Source of the DNA: CAYNWH01 sp964400885
GTDB taxonomy: Bacteria; Patescibacteriota; Patescibacteriia; CAIXNZ01
NCBI GenBank assembly: GCA_964400885.1
Contig: CAYNWH010000004.1
Coordinates: 1 to 64,000 of the forward strand
DNA: 64,000 nt
Direction of reading: 5' to 3'
Every line of letters begins with the position of its first letter. Position 1 is the stretch's first letter. A program made the position numbers and the translations under genes. The notes below the pieces were generated by a model that worked only from the letters and a program-made list of their open reading frames with translations, did not search any database and was not told the DNA's origin. Below, in pieces: positions 41,609 to 50,287 of this stretch.

Positions 41609-41673
41609 TGTTTAAAATTATCAAATAAACTATATTTTGTCAATTAATAATATTTAAACATCAGCGGTTAATA

Positions 41674-41702
41674 TTGACAATTTTTATTTTTTTTGTTTAA
41701 AT
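41674..41702 (+). promoter_or_regulatory. promoter of the 41731 gene
   Basis: TTGACA (41674-41679), 17 bases, TTAAAT (41697-41702). Diverges from S17. Confidence 0.6.
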
Positions 41703-41730
41703 TAAAAATCAAACTAAAAAGGAGGTATCC

Positions 41731-42165
41731 ATGGCAGCAGGACATTGTAATAGATCCTTGGCTCAAAAGTTACAGCCCCTGCAATCTACTCACCAACCCA
41801 AAGGTCATAACCTAAAAGTTGGTGACCTAATTTTTTCAGCTGATTCAACTTTGCCAATTACTACTAAACCAGGAAAAGAAAAAGGCTTTGTTGCCAAATT
41901 ATTTAAAAATGAAAAAGATGAATGGGTTGCTCAGTGCGAGCCTAAAAAAATTGATGGACCAGGCCTTTGGTGCATTATTCCAGCCCAGCCTGAAAAAGGC
42001 CAGTATATAATAATAAAAAAAATAGCGCCGACGCTTGTTCTGGGACAACTTTTTAAAAATGAACAATCGGCAGAAAAAAACCAAAAAGAAGCAACTCCAG
42101 CAGATGACCTTCAAGCCAGAATCGCTGCACTCAAAGCAAGATTTAAGCCAAAATCATTAGATTAA
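41731..42165 (+). CDS. 144-residue protein of unknown function
   Basis: Start fixed by AAAAGGAGGTATCCATG. A beta-rich middle (HNLKVGDLIFSADS, KGFVAKLFKNEKDEWVAQC, GLWCIIPAQPEKGQYIIIKK, about 35-110) is followed by a charged helical tail (DDLQARIAALKARFKPK). No signal peptide or membrane segment. The middle could be a small barrel, but I recognise no family. Solo unit with its own promoter and terminator, at the upstream edge of the sRNA array. Confidence 0.65.
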   Translation: MAAGHCNRSLAQKLQPLQSTHQPKGHNLKVGDLIFSADSTLPITTKPGKEKGFVAKLFKNEKDEWVAQCEPKKIDGPGLWCIIPAQPEKGQYIIIKKIAPTLVLGQLFKNEQSAEKNQKEATPADDLQARIAALKARFKPKSLD

Positions 42166-42187
42166 ACCGACCTTCATTTATTGACAA

Positions 42188-42212
42188 GGACTGAACCCTC
42201 AGTCCCTTTTTT
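42188..42212 (+). terminator. terminator of the 41731 gene
   Basis: GGACTGA-ACCC-TCAGTCC (42188-42205) followed by CTTTTTT. Confidence 0.8.
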
Positions 42213-42228
42213 ATTACATTTAAAGTGC

Positions 42229-42257
42229 TTGACATTCCCCTATTTATCTAATATACT
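42229..42257 (+). promoter_or_regulatory. clpB promoter
   Basis: TTGACA (42229-42234), 17 bases, TATACT (42252-42257), just ahead of the CIRCE element. Confidence 0.75.
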
Positions 42258-42261
42258 TAAT

Positions 42262-42288
42262 TTAGCACTCATTCATTGAGAGTGCTAA
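42262..42288 (+). promoter_or_regulatory. CIRCE element, HrcA operator of clpB
   Basis: Perfect TTAGCACTC-N9-GAGTGCTAA, the heat-shock operator bound by HrcA in other bacteria. It overlaps the expected start of transcription. hrcA itself is not in the window. Confidence 0.93.
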
Positions 42289-42304
42289 TAATTAATGATT
42301 ATTC

Positions 42305-42342
42305 CCCACTTTAGTGGGCTAAAATTATCCTGCTAAAGCAGG
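42305..42342 (+). promoter_or_regulatory. two hairpins in the clpB leader
   Basis: CCCACT-TT-AGTGGG (42305-42318) and CCTGCT-AA-AGCAGG (42329-42342) lie in the leader between CIRCE and the start codon. An RNA thermometer or stability role is possible. Confidence 0.4.
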
Positions 42343-42361
42343 GTATAAATAATTTCATATT

Positions 42362-44983
42362 ATGTTCAATATAAACAAGTTCACCACTAAATCTCAAGAA
42401 GCCTTACGCCACGCCCAGGAAATCGCTGTTGATAACCAAAACCAGCAGGTTGACGCTTTGCATTTGCTGGCTGCCTTGCTTTTGCAGGAAGAAAGCTTAG
42501 TTTTAACCATCTTAAAAAAAGTCGAAGTTGATGTCAGCCAAATAAAAAATAAAATTGCCCAGCTTTTGGATAACTTCCCTAAAAGCAAAGCCGAAGTAAA
42601 TTTAACCCAAATGTTTTTAACTGAAGACTTGGCTCGGGTTTTAGCTGGCGCTGAAAAAGAAGCTAAGGATTTAAAAGATGAATACATTTCTACTGAACAC
42701 ATTTTTTTATCAATGCTTAATACTAAAAGCAAAGTAAAATCACTTTTAGATTCTTTTAATATTTCTCATGAGCAAGTTTTAAAATTATTAGCGGAATTAA
42801 GAGGCTCGACTCACGTGACTGATCCGGAACCAGAATCAAAATTTCAGGTTTTGGAAAAATATGCGCAAAATTTTACTGAGATGGCTCGCCAAGAAAAATT
42901 AGATCCAGTCATTGGCCGTGATGATGAAATTCGCCGTGTGATGCAGGTCTTATCGCGCCGCACTAAAAATAATCCGGTTTTAATCGGCGAAGCTGGCGTG
43001 GGTAAAACAGCTATTGCTGAAGGTTTAGCCCAGCGCATAGTGGCTGGCGATGTGCCAGAAACTTTAAAAAACAAGGAATTAATTGCTTTAGATCTAGGTG
43101 CTTTAATTGCTGGTACGAAATTCCGAGGCGAATTTGAAGACCGGCTCAAAGCTGTTTTAAAAGAAGTAGAAAACTCCAATGGCCAGATTATTTTATTCAT
43201 TGACGAATTGCATACTGTTGTTGGCGCCGGCGCCATTGAAGGCTCAATGGACGCTTCTAATATGTTAAAACCAGCCTTGGCCCGCGGCAAACTGCATGCT
43301 ATTGGCGCTACTACTTTAAAAGAATACCAAAAATATATTGAAAAAGACCCGGCTTTAGAGCGCCGTTTCCAGCCGGTCATGGTACTTGAACCAAGTTTAG
43401 ATGACACCATCGCTATCTTGCGTGGCATTAAAGAAAAATATGAAGTCCATCATGGCGTGAGAATAACTGATTCTGCTATTTTAGCTGCGGCTGAACTTTC
43501 TCAACGCTATATTACCGATCGTTTTTTGCCGGATAAAGCCGTAGATTTAATTGATGAAGCAACCTCTGCTTTACGCATGGAAATTGATTCTATGCCAGAA
43601 GAATTAGATAAAATTAAGCGTAAAATCAAACAATTAGAAATTGAAAAGGCTGCTTTGAAAAAAGAAGAAGATAAAAATTCTAAAGATAACCTCAAGACTT
43701 TGGAAAAGGAATTAAATGACCTTAAGGAAAAATCCAACCAGCTGGAATTGCATTGGAAAAATGAAAAAGAAATCATTACCCAGATCAGAGAAGTAAAAAA
43801 ACAAATTGATTCTTTGAAACAAGAAGCTGATATTTTGGAAAGAAAATCAGAATTGCAAAAAGTGGCAGAAATTCGCTATGGCCAAATTCCTGAATTAGAA
43901 AAGAAAATAAAAACTTTGGAGAAAAAATTAGCCAATGTGCAAAAAGATCATAAAATTTTAAAGGAAGAAGTAACTGAAGAAGATATTGCAGCCGTTGTAT
44001 CCCGCTGGACTGGTATTCCTGTGTCAAAAATGCTGGAAACAGAATCAGAAAAATTAGTTAAAGCTGAAGATGAATTAAGAAAAAGAGTTGTTGGCCAGGA
44101 TGAAGCTATCAAAGCTATTGCTAATGCGTTGCGAAGGTCGCGAGCTGGTATTGCTGAAGCTAACCGGCCTATTGGTTCTTTTATCTTCTTAGGGCCAACC
44201 GGCGTAGGTAAAACCGAATTAGCTAAAGCTTTAGCTGAATTCATGTTTAATGATGAAGATTCAATAATTAGAGTTGACATGTCTGAATACATGGAAAGAC
44301 ATTCTGTTTCTAAATTTATTGGCTCTCCCCCGGGCTATGTTGGCTATGAAGAAGGCGGACAATTGACTGAACAAGTCAGACGCCGACCTTATTCTGTAGT
44401 TTTATTTGATGAAATTGAAAAAGCTCATCCTCAAGTTTTTAATGTTTTATTACAATTGCTTGATGATGGCCGCTTAACAGATGCTAAAGGTCGGGTTGTT
44501 AATTTCAAAAATACAATTATTATTATGACTTCCAATTTAGGCAACCAATTGCTCAAAGAAGTCACTTTAGGTTTTGAAGACAAATCTACGAAAAAAGAAG
44601 GCAAAGTTGATGAAGAGAAAATGAAAGAAAATGTTTATGAAGCTTTAAAAAATCATTTCAAACCAGAATTCATTAATCGTCTGGATGAAATAATAATTTT
44701 CCATCCTTTAAATCAAAAAGAAATTGAAAAAATCATTGCCTTGCAATTAGAAATTGTTAAAAAACGTTTACTAGAGAAAAAAATCAAATTAGAATTCACT
44801 AAAAAACTAGAAGAATTTTTAGCTGCCAAAGGCTTTGATCCCCAATTTGGCGCCCGACCTCTTAAACGTGTTATTCAGAGCCAAATTCTTAATGATCTGG
44901 CTTTGCAGATCATCGAAGGCAAGATTAAAGAAGGCCAAAAAGTCAAGGTTGATATAAGTAATAATAACGTGGTATTTAAATAA
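42362..44983 (+). CDS. clpB: ClpB disaggregase
   Basis: Hexameric AAA+ protein that pulls proteins from aggregates with DnaK. 873 residues: Clp N domain (1-150), first ATPase with [15 protein letters not shown] near 208 and [12 protein letters not shown], coiled-coil M domain (about 410-525), second ATPase with [16 protein letters not shown] near 610 and a D2 C-terminal part ([11 protein letters not shown]). All Walker motifs are intact. Heat-shock control by CIRCE is visible upstream, and the gene ends in a strong terminator. Confidence 0.97.
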   Translation: MFNINKFTTKSQEALRHAQEIAVDNQNQQVDALHLLAALLLQEESLVLTILKKVEVDVSQIKNKIAQLLDNFPKSKAEVNLTQMFLTEDLARVLAGAEKEAKDLKDEYISTEHIFLSMLNTKSKVKSLLDSFNISHEQVLKLLAELRGSTHVTDPEPESKFQVLEKYAQNFTEMARQEKLDPVIGRDDEIRRVMQVLSRRTKNNPVLIGEAGVGKTAIAEGLAQRIVAGDVPETLKNKELIALDLGALIAGTKFRGEFEDRLKAVLKEVENSNGQIILFIDELHTVVGAGAIEGSMDASNMLKPALARGKLHAIGATTLKEYQKYIEKDPALERRFQPVMVLEPSLDDTIAILRGIKEKYEVHHGVRITDSAILAAAELSQRYITDRFLPDKAVDLIDEATSALRMEIDSMPEELDKIKRKIKQLEIEKAALKKEEDKNSKDNLKTLEKELNDLKEKSNQLELHWKNEKEIITQIREVKKQIDSLKQEADILERKSELQKVAEIRYGQIPELEKKIKTLEKKLANVQKDHKILKEEVTEEDIAAVVSRWTGIPVSKMLETESEKLVKAEDELRKRVVGQDEAIKAIANALRRSRAGIAEANRPIGSFIFLGPTGVGKTELAKALAEFMFNDEDSIIRVDMSEYMERHSVSKFIGSPPGYVGYEEGGQLTEQVRRRPYSVVLFDEIEKAHPQVFNVLLQLLDDGRLTDAKGRVVNFKNTIIIMTSNLGNQLLKEVTLGFEDKSTKKEGKVDEEKMKENVYEALKNHFKPEFINRLDEIIIFHPLNQKEIEKIIALQLEIVKKRLLEKKIKLEFTKKLEEFLAAKGFDPQFGARPLKRVIQSQILNDLALQIIEGKIKEGQKVKVDISNNNVVFK

Positions 44984-45005
44984 AAAATCTGTTCAAATAT
45001 GAAAA

Positions 45006-45034
45006 CCGCTCCGACTTACGTCGGAGCGGTTTTA
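45006..45034. terminator. terminator of clpB
   Basis: CCGCTCCGA-CTTACG-TCGGAGCGG (45006-45029) with A and T runs on either side. Confidence 0.85.
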
Positions 45035-45060
45035 GATTAAAAAATGTCAAGAATTTAAAT

Positions 45061-45358
45061 GGCCCCCCTCCGAAGCTTTATGCTAAGGAGGGGGGCCGCG
45101 CGGCGGAATGGTCCCTAGACGGGATTTGGATGATCAGGCCGATCAGAGACCCTTGGCGAAAATCGTGCCCCCCAGCGTTCTCTTCCTTCATTCAACGCTA
45201 GCAAGCAGGATAACCAGCTATTTTACCGCTGGCAACGCCTTTTTTGCGGCCCGAACGAGGCAGCCAAGCCGAATCTACGCTTCCCGATGATTTCCGAAAT
45301 GGCCGGCTCAGGAACGCCCAAGGAACAAGGTGTCTTTTCCAACATCCGCCGCTTTCAT
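45061..45358 (-). ncRNA. unidentified structured ncRNA, about 298 nt
   Basis: Minus strand promoter TTGACA (45388-45393), 17 bases, TAATCT (45365-45370), start near 45358. A closing helix pairs GCGGCGGATG (45352-45343) with CATTCCGCCG (45110-45101), one bulge, and a very strong stem GGCCCCCCTCC/GGAGGGGGGCC (45061-45097) ends it. The body is GC-rich with several stems and no ORF (an early ATG frame stops after 16 codons). No match to RNase P, tmRNA or SRP RNA motifs by eye. Confidence 0.66.
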
Positions 45359-45436
45359 AACAACAGATTATCATAATTAACTAAATTTGTCAATATCTGG
45401 TTTGAATTTTAAACTATTTTATGCTAAAATTTGGAT

Positions 45437-46840
45437 ATGAAAATATTAAAATTAGTTACAATTTTTATAACTCTAAGTCTAATAATTGCCCCTTTTTCAT
45501 TACCTAAACAAGTAGAGGCTTTAGATTTTTACCCGCATGAGATTCTCACTAATTCTGATTTACTGGATTATGATTCCATGGATTTGGCAGCGATTTCTGA
45601 TTTTTTAAATAGCCAGGCGGGAATTTTAAAAAACTACAGAACATTGGATGTTTATGGCATTGAACGTTCTGCGGCTGAAATTATTTATAATGCGGCACAA
45701 ACTTATCAAATTAATCCGCGCTGGATTTTAGCTACTTTGCAAAAAGAACAAAGCTTAATCACCAACCCTTCTCCTTCCCAATACAACTTAGACTGGGCCA
45801 TGGGCTATGGGGTCTGTGATTCCTGCAGTGTGGCAGATTCACAAGTAGCTATTTATAAAGGATTTGGCATTCAAGTCGATAGAGCTACTTGGCGAGTTAA
45901 ATATTATTATGACAATCCGGAAAAGTTCAATTTCCAGGTTGGCCAATTATATAATGTGGATGGCATGGATGTATTAATATATAATCAAGCAACTGCGAAT
46001 CTTTACAATTATACTCCTCATATTCATGGCAATTATAATTTTTGGCTAATCTGGAACCGCTGGTTCGCTAAAATTTATCCTGACGGTACTTTATTGCAGC
46101 AAGAAAATGAACCAGGTGTTTGGCTAATTCAAAACGGGCAAAGAAGGCCATTTTGGTCAAAAACTGCGTTAACTAGTCGTTATGATGAATCTAAAATCAT
46201 CCAAGTTTCCCGAAATGATTTACAAAGATATGAAATTGGCTATCCGATTAAATATCCTAACTATTCGTTACTTGAATCATCTGATAATAAAATCTACTTA
46301 ATTGTCAATAATGAGAAAAAACAAATTGAGTCAGCAGAAGTTTTTAAAGCTATTGGCTATAATCCATCAGAAGTAATTGAAGTTACAGATGAGGAATTAA
46401 GCCATTATGATGAAGGCCGCATGATTACTTTAAACAGCCTTTATCCTCAAGGCGCTTTACTCCAAGATAATAAAACCGGCGGTGTTTATTATGTAGAAGA
46501 TGGCATAAAATATCCCATTTTAGCCAGAGAGATAATGCTAGCCAATTATAAAAGCTATAAATTAACGCCAGTCAGTTCAGATGAATTGAATAGATATGTC
46601 ACAGCGGCTACTGGCATTAAATTTTTTGATGGCACTTTAATCAAAACAGTTGATGATGCCAAAGTTTATGTTATTTCCAATGGCCAAAGAAGATGGCTAG
46701 CCAATGAACAAACCTTTAATCAATTGGGCTATAAATGGTCTGATGTAATCACTATCAGCGAAAAAGTTGCTGAATTGCATCCTTTAGGCCAGCCCTTAGA
46801 CTTAATGTTGCCGACTGATACGCAAATAGCCACAAAATAG
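45437..46840 (+). CDS. secreted lysozyme-like protein with C-terminal repeats
   Basis: Signal peptide (1-30). A lysozyme/transglycosylase-like domain (about 50-205) contains AAEIIYNAAQTYQINPRWILATLQKEQSLI, where the Glu of KEQSLI is the likely acid, and MGYGVCDSC. Then come four ~60-residue repeats with the pattern (V/I)Y-I-NG-(R)R...LGY...(V)I.V...EL..Y (about 210-455), probably a wall- or glycan-binding array. TTGAAT-17-TAAAAT places the start of transcription at ATG 45437, so the mRNA is probably leaderless; I reject an upstream TTG at 45431. Confidence 0.75.
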   Translation: MKILKLVTIFITLSLIIAPFSLPKQVEALDFYPHEILTNSDLLDYDSMDLAAISDFLNSQAGILKNYRTLDVYGIERSAAEIIYNAAQTYQINPRWILATLQKEQSLITNPSPSQYNLDWAMGYGVCDSCSVADSQVAIYKGFGIQVDRATWRVKYYYDNPEKFNFQVGQLYNVDGMDVLIYNQATANLYNYTPHIHGNYNFWLIWNRWFAKIYPDGTLLQQENEPGVWLIQNGQRRPFWSKTALTSRYDESKIIQVSRNDLQRYEIGYPIKYPNYSLLESSDNKIYLIVNNEKKQIESAEVFKAIGYNPSEVIEVTDEELSHYDEGRMITLNSLYPQGALLQDNKTGGVYYVEDGIKYPILAREIMLANYKSYKLTPVSSDELNRYVTAATGIKFFDGTLIKTVDDAKVYVISNGQRRWLANEQTFNQLGYKWSDVITISEKVAELHPLGQPLDLMLPTDTQIATK

Positions 46841-46936
46841 TAATTAGTAATTAGTCATCAGTCATTTGTAATTGGAATCAAATTTTTTTTCAAAAATCAT
46901 ATAACCAATAACTATTAACAAATAACCTATAACAAT

Positions 46937-47725
46937 ATGTTAGTTTTTTCAGCCATTGTCCCCCATCCGCCAATTTTAATCCCTACTATTGGCAAGGACA
47001 ATTTAGAAAAAATTCAAAAGACTGCTTCAGCCATGAAAAATTTAGAAGAATTACTTTATGCCAGCAAACCTGATGTTATTATAATCATTTCTCCTCATGG
47101 TGAAATTATTCCCGATGCCTTTTCCCTTAACTTAAACTCTACTTATCAGGCTAATTTTGAAAACTTCGGCGATTTTAAAACTAAACTAGAATTTAAAAGC
47201 AGCCCTATGCTGGCTTTACGCATTAAAGAAAGAGTTGAAGATGAATTACCTCTAATTTTATCTAGTTCTCCTAATTTAGATCACGGTCTTGCCGTACCTC
47301 TCTATTATTTAACTCAGCATTTGAAAAATATTGAAATTATACCAATTTATTATAGCTTGTTAGATTACAAGACACATTTTCATTTTGGCCAACTTTTAAA
47401 AAAGGAAATTGCTAAAAGTGCCAAAAGAGTTGCTGTCATTGCTTCTGGCGATTTATCGCATTGTCTAACCAAAGATGCGCCGGCAGGCTATTCAAAAGAA
47501 GGGGAAGAATTTGATAATAAACTTATTGATTTATTAAAAAATAAAAGCTACCAGAGTCTTTTAAAAATGGATGAAAAATTAATTGAAAAAGCAGCTGAAT
47601 GCGGCTTACGCTCATTTCTTATTTTATTAGGCATAATTGAAGAATATGAATATAATTTTGAAGTCCTATCATATGAAGGACCATTTGGTGTGGGCTATCT
47701 AGTAGCAAATTTTAAGTTGAAATAA
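46937..47725 (+). CDS. amrB: AmmeMemoRadiSam protein B (MEMO-like)
   Basis: 262 residues related to class III extradiol dioxygenases. AIVPHPPILIPTIG at the start, IIISPHGEI near 55, DHGLAVPLYYL near 117, VAVIASGDLSHCLT near 170 and a GPFGVGYLV end carry the His/Asp positions of the MEMO/LigB fold. It is next to amrA and in the same window as amrS, the trio that defines the system. Its chemistry is unknown. Confidence 0.85.
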   Translation: MLVFSAIVPHPPILIPTIGKDNLEKIQKTASAMKNLEELLYASKPDVIIIISPHGEIIPDAFSLNLNSTYQANFENFGDFKTKLEFKSSPMLALRIKERVEDELPLILSSSPNLDHGLAVPLYYLTQHLKNIEIIPIYYSLLDYKTHFHFGQLLKKEIAKSAKRVAVIASGDLSHCLTKDAPAGYSKEGEEFDNKLIDLLKNKSYQSLLKMDEKLIEKAAECGLRSFLILLGIIEEYEYNFEVLSYEGPFGVGYLVANFKLK

Positions 47726-47746
47726 TAATCAAAAAATATTATTCCC

Positions 47747-47786
47747 AAACTAAGAAGCGATTAATTAATCGCTTCTTAGTTTTTAA
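47747..47786 (+). terminator. perfect 36-base palindrome terminator after amrB
   Basis: AAACTAAGAAGCGATTAA is followed directly by its exact complement, giving an 18-bp stem with a T tail. It lies between amrB and amrA. Confidence 0.7.
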
Positions 47787-47816
47787 AAGACTTAACTTTA
47801 TGCTATATTTTACTAT

Positions 47817-48347
47817 ATGGATCCATATATCAAATTAACTAAACAAACAATTGAAACCTATCTTAAGACTGGCAAAATCATTATGCTACCAGCAGATTTA
47901 CCAGCAGAAATGATAAATAAACGGGCAGGTGTCTTTATTTGTTTTAAAAATAAAAAAGAATTACGCGGCTGTATTGGCACTTTTTTGCCAGTTTATGAAA
48001 ACATCGCTCAAGAAATCATTCAAAATACCATTGCCGCAGCCACCCAAGACCCCCGTTTTTTACCAGTCAATGGTTCAGAATTGAAAGATCTAAAAGTTTC
48101 CATTGACATTTTATCTGAACCTCAAGAACTGCAAGATGAAGAGATTAATCAATTAGATCCTAAAAAATATGGCGCCATGGTCAAATCTGAGGATGGTTTA
48201 CGCACTGGCCTGCTTTTGCCTGACTTAGAAGGCGTGGAGACTATTGAAGAACAAATATCTATTGCCTGCCAAAAAGCTGGCATTAATGAATATACTGAAA
48301 ATTTTACTGTTTATAAATTTACAGTAGAAAGGCATGAAGAAAAATAA
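47817..48347 (+). CDS. amrA: AmmeMemoRadiSam protein A (AMMECR1 domain)
   Basis: 176 residues with the AMMECR1 signature ELRGCIGTF near residue 47, IAAATQDPRF and VSIDILSEPQEL. TATATT at 47804-47809 stands 7 bases before the ATG, so the transcript may be leaderless. Its 3' end overlaps priA by 14 bases. Function of the domain is unknown; it is thought to act on a substrate shared with the MEMO and radical SAM partners. Confidence 0.88.
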   Translation: MDPYIKLTKQTIETYLKTGKIIMLPADLPAEMINKRAGVFICFKNKKELRGCIGTFLPVYENIAQEIIQNTIAAATQDPRFLPVNGSELKDLKVSIDILSEPQELQDEEINQLDPKKYGAMVKSEDGLRTGLLLPDLEGVETIEEQISIACQKAGINEYTENFTVYKFTVERHEEK

Positions 48348-50244
48348 AATCGCTCAAATTATTCCCTTGACTCGTTTAAAAAGAGATCTGAATTTTTTTG
48401 ACTATAAAATTCCCGATGAATTAAATCGGCAAATTAAACGAGGCCAATTAGTTGAAATCCCCTTTAGAAACAAACCAATCAAAGGGGTTATTTTAGATTT
48501 AGTTAAAAGTTCAAAGTTTCAAAATGAAAAATTGAAAAGCATAAAAATTATTTTAGATCCGGTTCCTTTTTTAATGGTTTGGCAGCTTAAATTAGTACAG
48601 GATTTAGCAGATTATTATTTTGTCTCTCAGGCAGTCCTAGCTAAAATGCTTATACCAGAAATTCCTAAACGAGAAAGGCAAAGTAAGGAGAAATTTTTAA
48701 CCGATGTTCAATTCATTGATCCACCTAAATTAAATATTAAAATTGATCAATATTATAAAATTTTAAAACCAGCTTTATTAAGATATTTTAATCCAGAAAA
48801 TAAAATCAAAGTTTACTTGGGCTTGATTAAAAAAACAATTGCCAAAAACAAACAAATTGCCATTATTGTACCTCAACTTTCAGATATAAAAAATATTTAT
48901 CAATATTTACTGGAGTATAAGAATATAACTTCGATCTTACTTAATGATTTGCCTAAAAATAAATATTGGCAGGAATGGCTAAAAATAAAAAAAGGCCAAG
49001 CTAAAATAATTATCGGTACCCGCAGTGCTATTTTTGCGCCTTTTAACAGCTTAGACTTGATTATTATTGACCAGGAGGAAAATGAAAACCATAAACAGGA
49101 AGAGCCTAATCCCCGCTATAATACAAAAGATGTTGCTTTGAAATTAAAAGAACTCTTGAAATGCAAACTTATCTTTTGCGCGGCCACACCTGCTTTTACC
49201 AGCCTCTATAAAGTGCAAAATAAAGAATGGTCATATTTTGAATTTGATAAATTAACTTACAAACCTGAAATAAATATTATCGATAAACGGGAAGAATTTA
49301 AAAAAGGCAATTATTCAATTTTTAGCCAGGAATTACTGAATAAGATTGAATACAATTTAAAACGCGCCAGAAAAATATTTTTATTCTTAAATCGCAAAGG
49401 TTTCGCCAGTTTAGCAACTTGCAAAGATTGCGGCTATATTGCTATTTGCCCTGCCTGCCGATTACCCTTAACTCTTCATGCCAGCAAAAAATTAATCTGC
49501 CATCACTGCGGCTATCAGGAAGATTTATTTTTATTTTGCCCTAAATGCAAAAGCCCTAATATTAAATTAACCGGCCTGGGCACAGAAAAAGTAGAAATTG
49601 AAATTAAAAAAATATTCCCGCAGGCAAGTATCTTAAAAATTGATCAGGAAACGCCTTTAGCCAACAATAATTTAAGAGAATATGACTTGATTATCGGCAC
49701 TCAGTATGCTTTTGAATTTATTAGCTGGAAAACTATTGATTTAATAGGCGTTATTAATGCTGATACTTTATTTTATCTGCCAGATTTCAAGAGCTTTGAA
49801 AAAACATTTAATCTTTTATACAAATTAGCGCTTACAATCGCTGACTCTAAAAAAGAAATAATTGTCCAAACTTTTTCGCCAGATAACTATATTTTCAAGG
49901 CCCTAAAAAAACTTGATTATAAAACTTTCTATTTACAGGAATTAAAAGAAAGAAAAACCTTTAACTATCCGCCCTTTAGCCAGTTAATCAAATTAATTTA
50001 TCAAAGTTTTGAATTCAATAGCGGGCAAAAAGAGATTAATGAAGCTTATAGAACTTTAATGTCAAAAACTGATAATAAGAAAACTATTATTACCCCTCCG
50101 CTGCCAGCTTATACTCAACAGGTACGAGGCCGCTGGCGTTGGCAAATTATCATAAAATTACTTGATAAAAGGATCGATTTAGATTTTTTAAAGTCTTTAC
50201 CTGAAAATATTATCATTGATAGGGATCCGGAAACTTTAATATAA
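48334..50244 (+). CDS. priA: PriA-like primosomal protein with eroded ATPase motifs
   Basis: 636 residues. The N-terminal 3'-DNA-binding region (1-105), the eight-Cys zinc module (CPACRLPLTLHASKKLICHHC..CPKC, about 375-410), TGLGTEKVEIEIKKIFPQA, and the C-terminal YPPFSQL..PLPA end are clear PriA features. However, the Walker A region reads YFNPENKIKVYLGL instead of GxTGSGKT, and the DEEH box reads DQEENENHKQEE. It is likely a replication-restart scaffold without helicase activity. Confidence 0.88.
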   Translation: MKKNKIAQIIPLTRLKRDLNFFDYKIPDELNRQIKRGQLVEIPFRNKPIKGVILDLVKSSKFQNEKLKSIKIILDPVPFLMVWQLKLVQDLADYYFVSQAVLAKMLIPEIPKRERQSKEKFLTDVQFIDPPKLNIKIDQYYKILKPALLRYFNPENKIKVYLGLIKKTIAKNKQIAIIVPQLSDIKNIYQYLLEYKNITSILLNDLPKNKYWQEWLKIKKGQAKIIIGTRSAIFAPFNSLDLIIIDQEENENHKQEEPNPRYNTKDVALKLKELLKCKLIFCAATPAFTSLYKVQNKEWSYFEFDKLTYKPEINIIDKREEFKKGNYSIFSQELLNKIEYNLKRARKIFLFLNRKGFASLATCKDCGYIAICPACRLPLTLHASKKLICHHCGYQEDLFLFCPKCKSPNIKLTGLGTEKVEIEIKKIFPQASILKIDQETPLANNNLREYDLIIGTQYAFEFISWKTIDLIGVINADTLFYLPDFKSFEKTFNLLYKLALTIADSKKEIIVQTFSPDNYIFKALKKLDYKTFYLQELKERKTFNYPPFSQLIKLIYQSFEFNSGQKEINEAYRTLMSKTDNKKTIITPPLPAYTQQVRGRWRWQIIIKLLDKRIDLDFLKSLPENIIIDRDPETLI

Positions 50245-50255
50245 ACAAAAAAAAA

Positions 50256-50277
50256 CCTGCGCATTGTTTAGCGCAGG
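50256..50277 (-). terminator. terminator of the NYN-domain gene
   Basis: CCTGCGC/GCGCAGG with an eight-base loop, followed on the minus strand by T9. Confidence 0.85.
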
Positions 50278-50287
50278 CTGATAATGA

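Noticed and set aside
38340..41660. CRISPR array
   Set aside because: Spacing is fairly regular, but there is no constant 25-40 base repeat; only promoter words and a short 5' motif recur, and each hairpin differs. No cas genes nearby.
38340..41660. Integron cassette array
   Set aside because: Modular borders were suggestive, but I found no integrase gene and no attC core sites (GTTRRRY with matching inverse core).
45308..45358. 16-codon frame at the 5' end of the 45 kb ncRNA
   Set aside because: Short, without SD, and its bases form the closing helix of the structured RNA.
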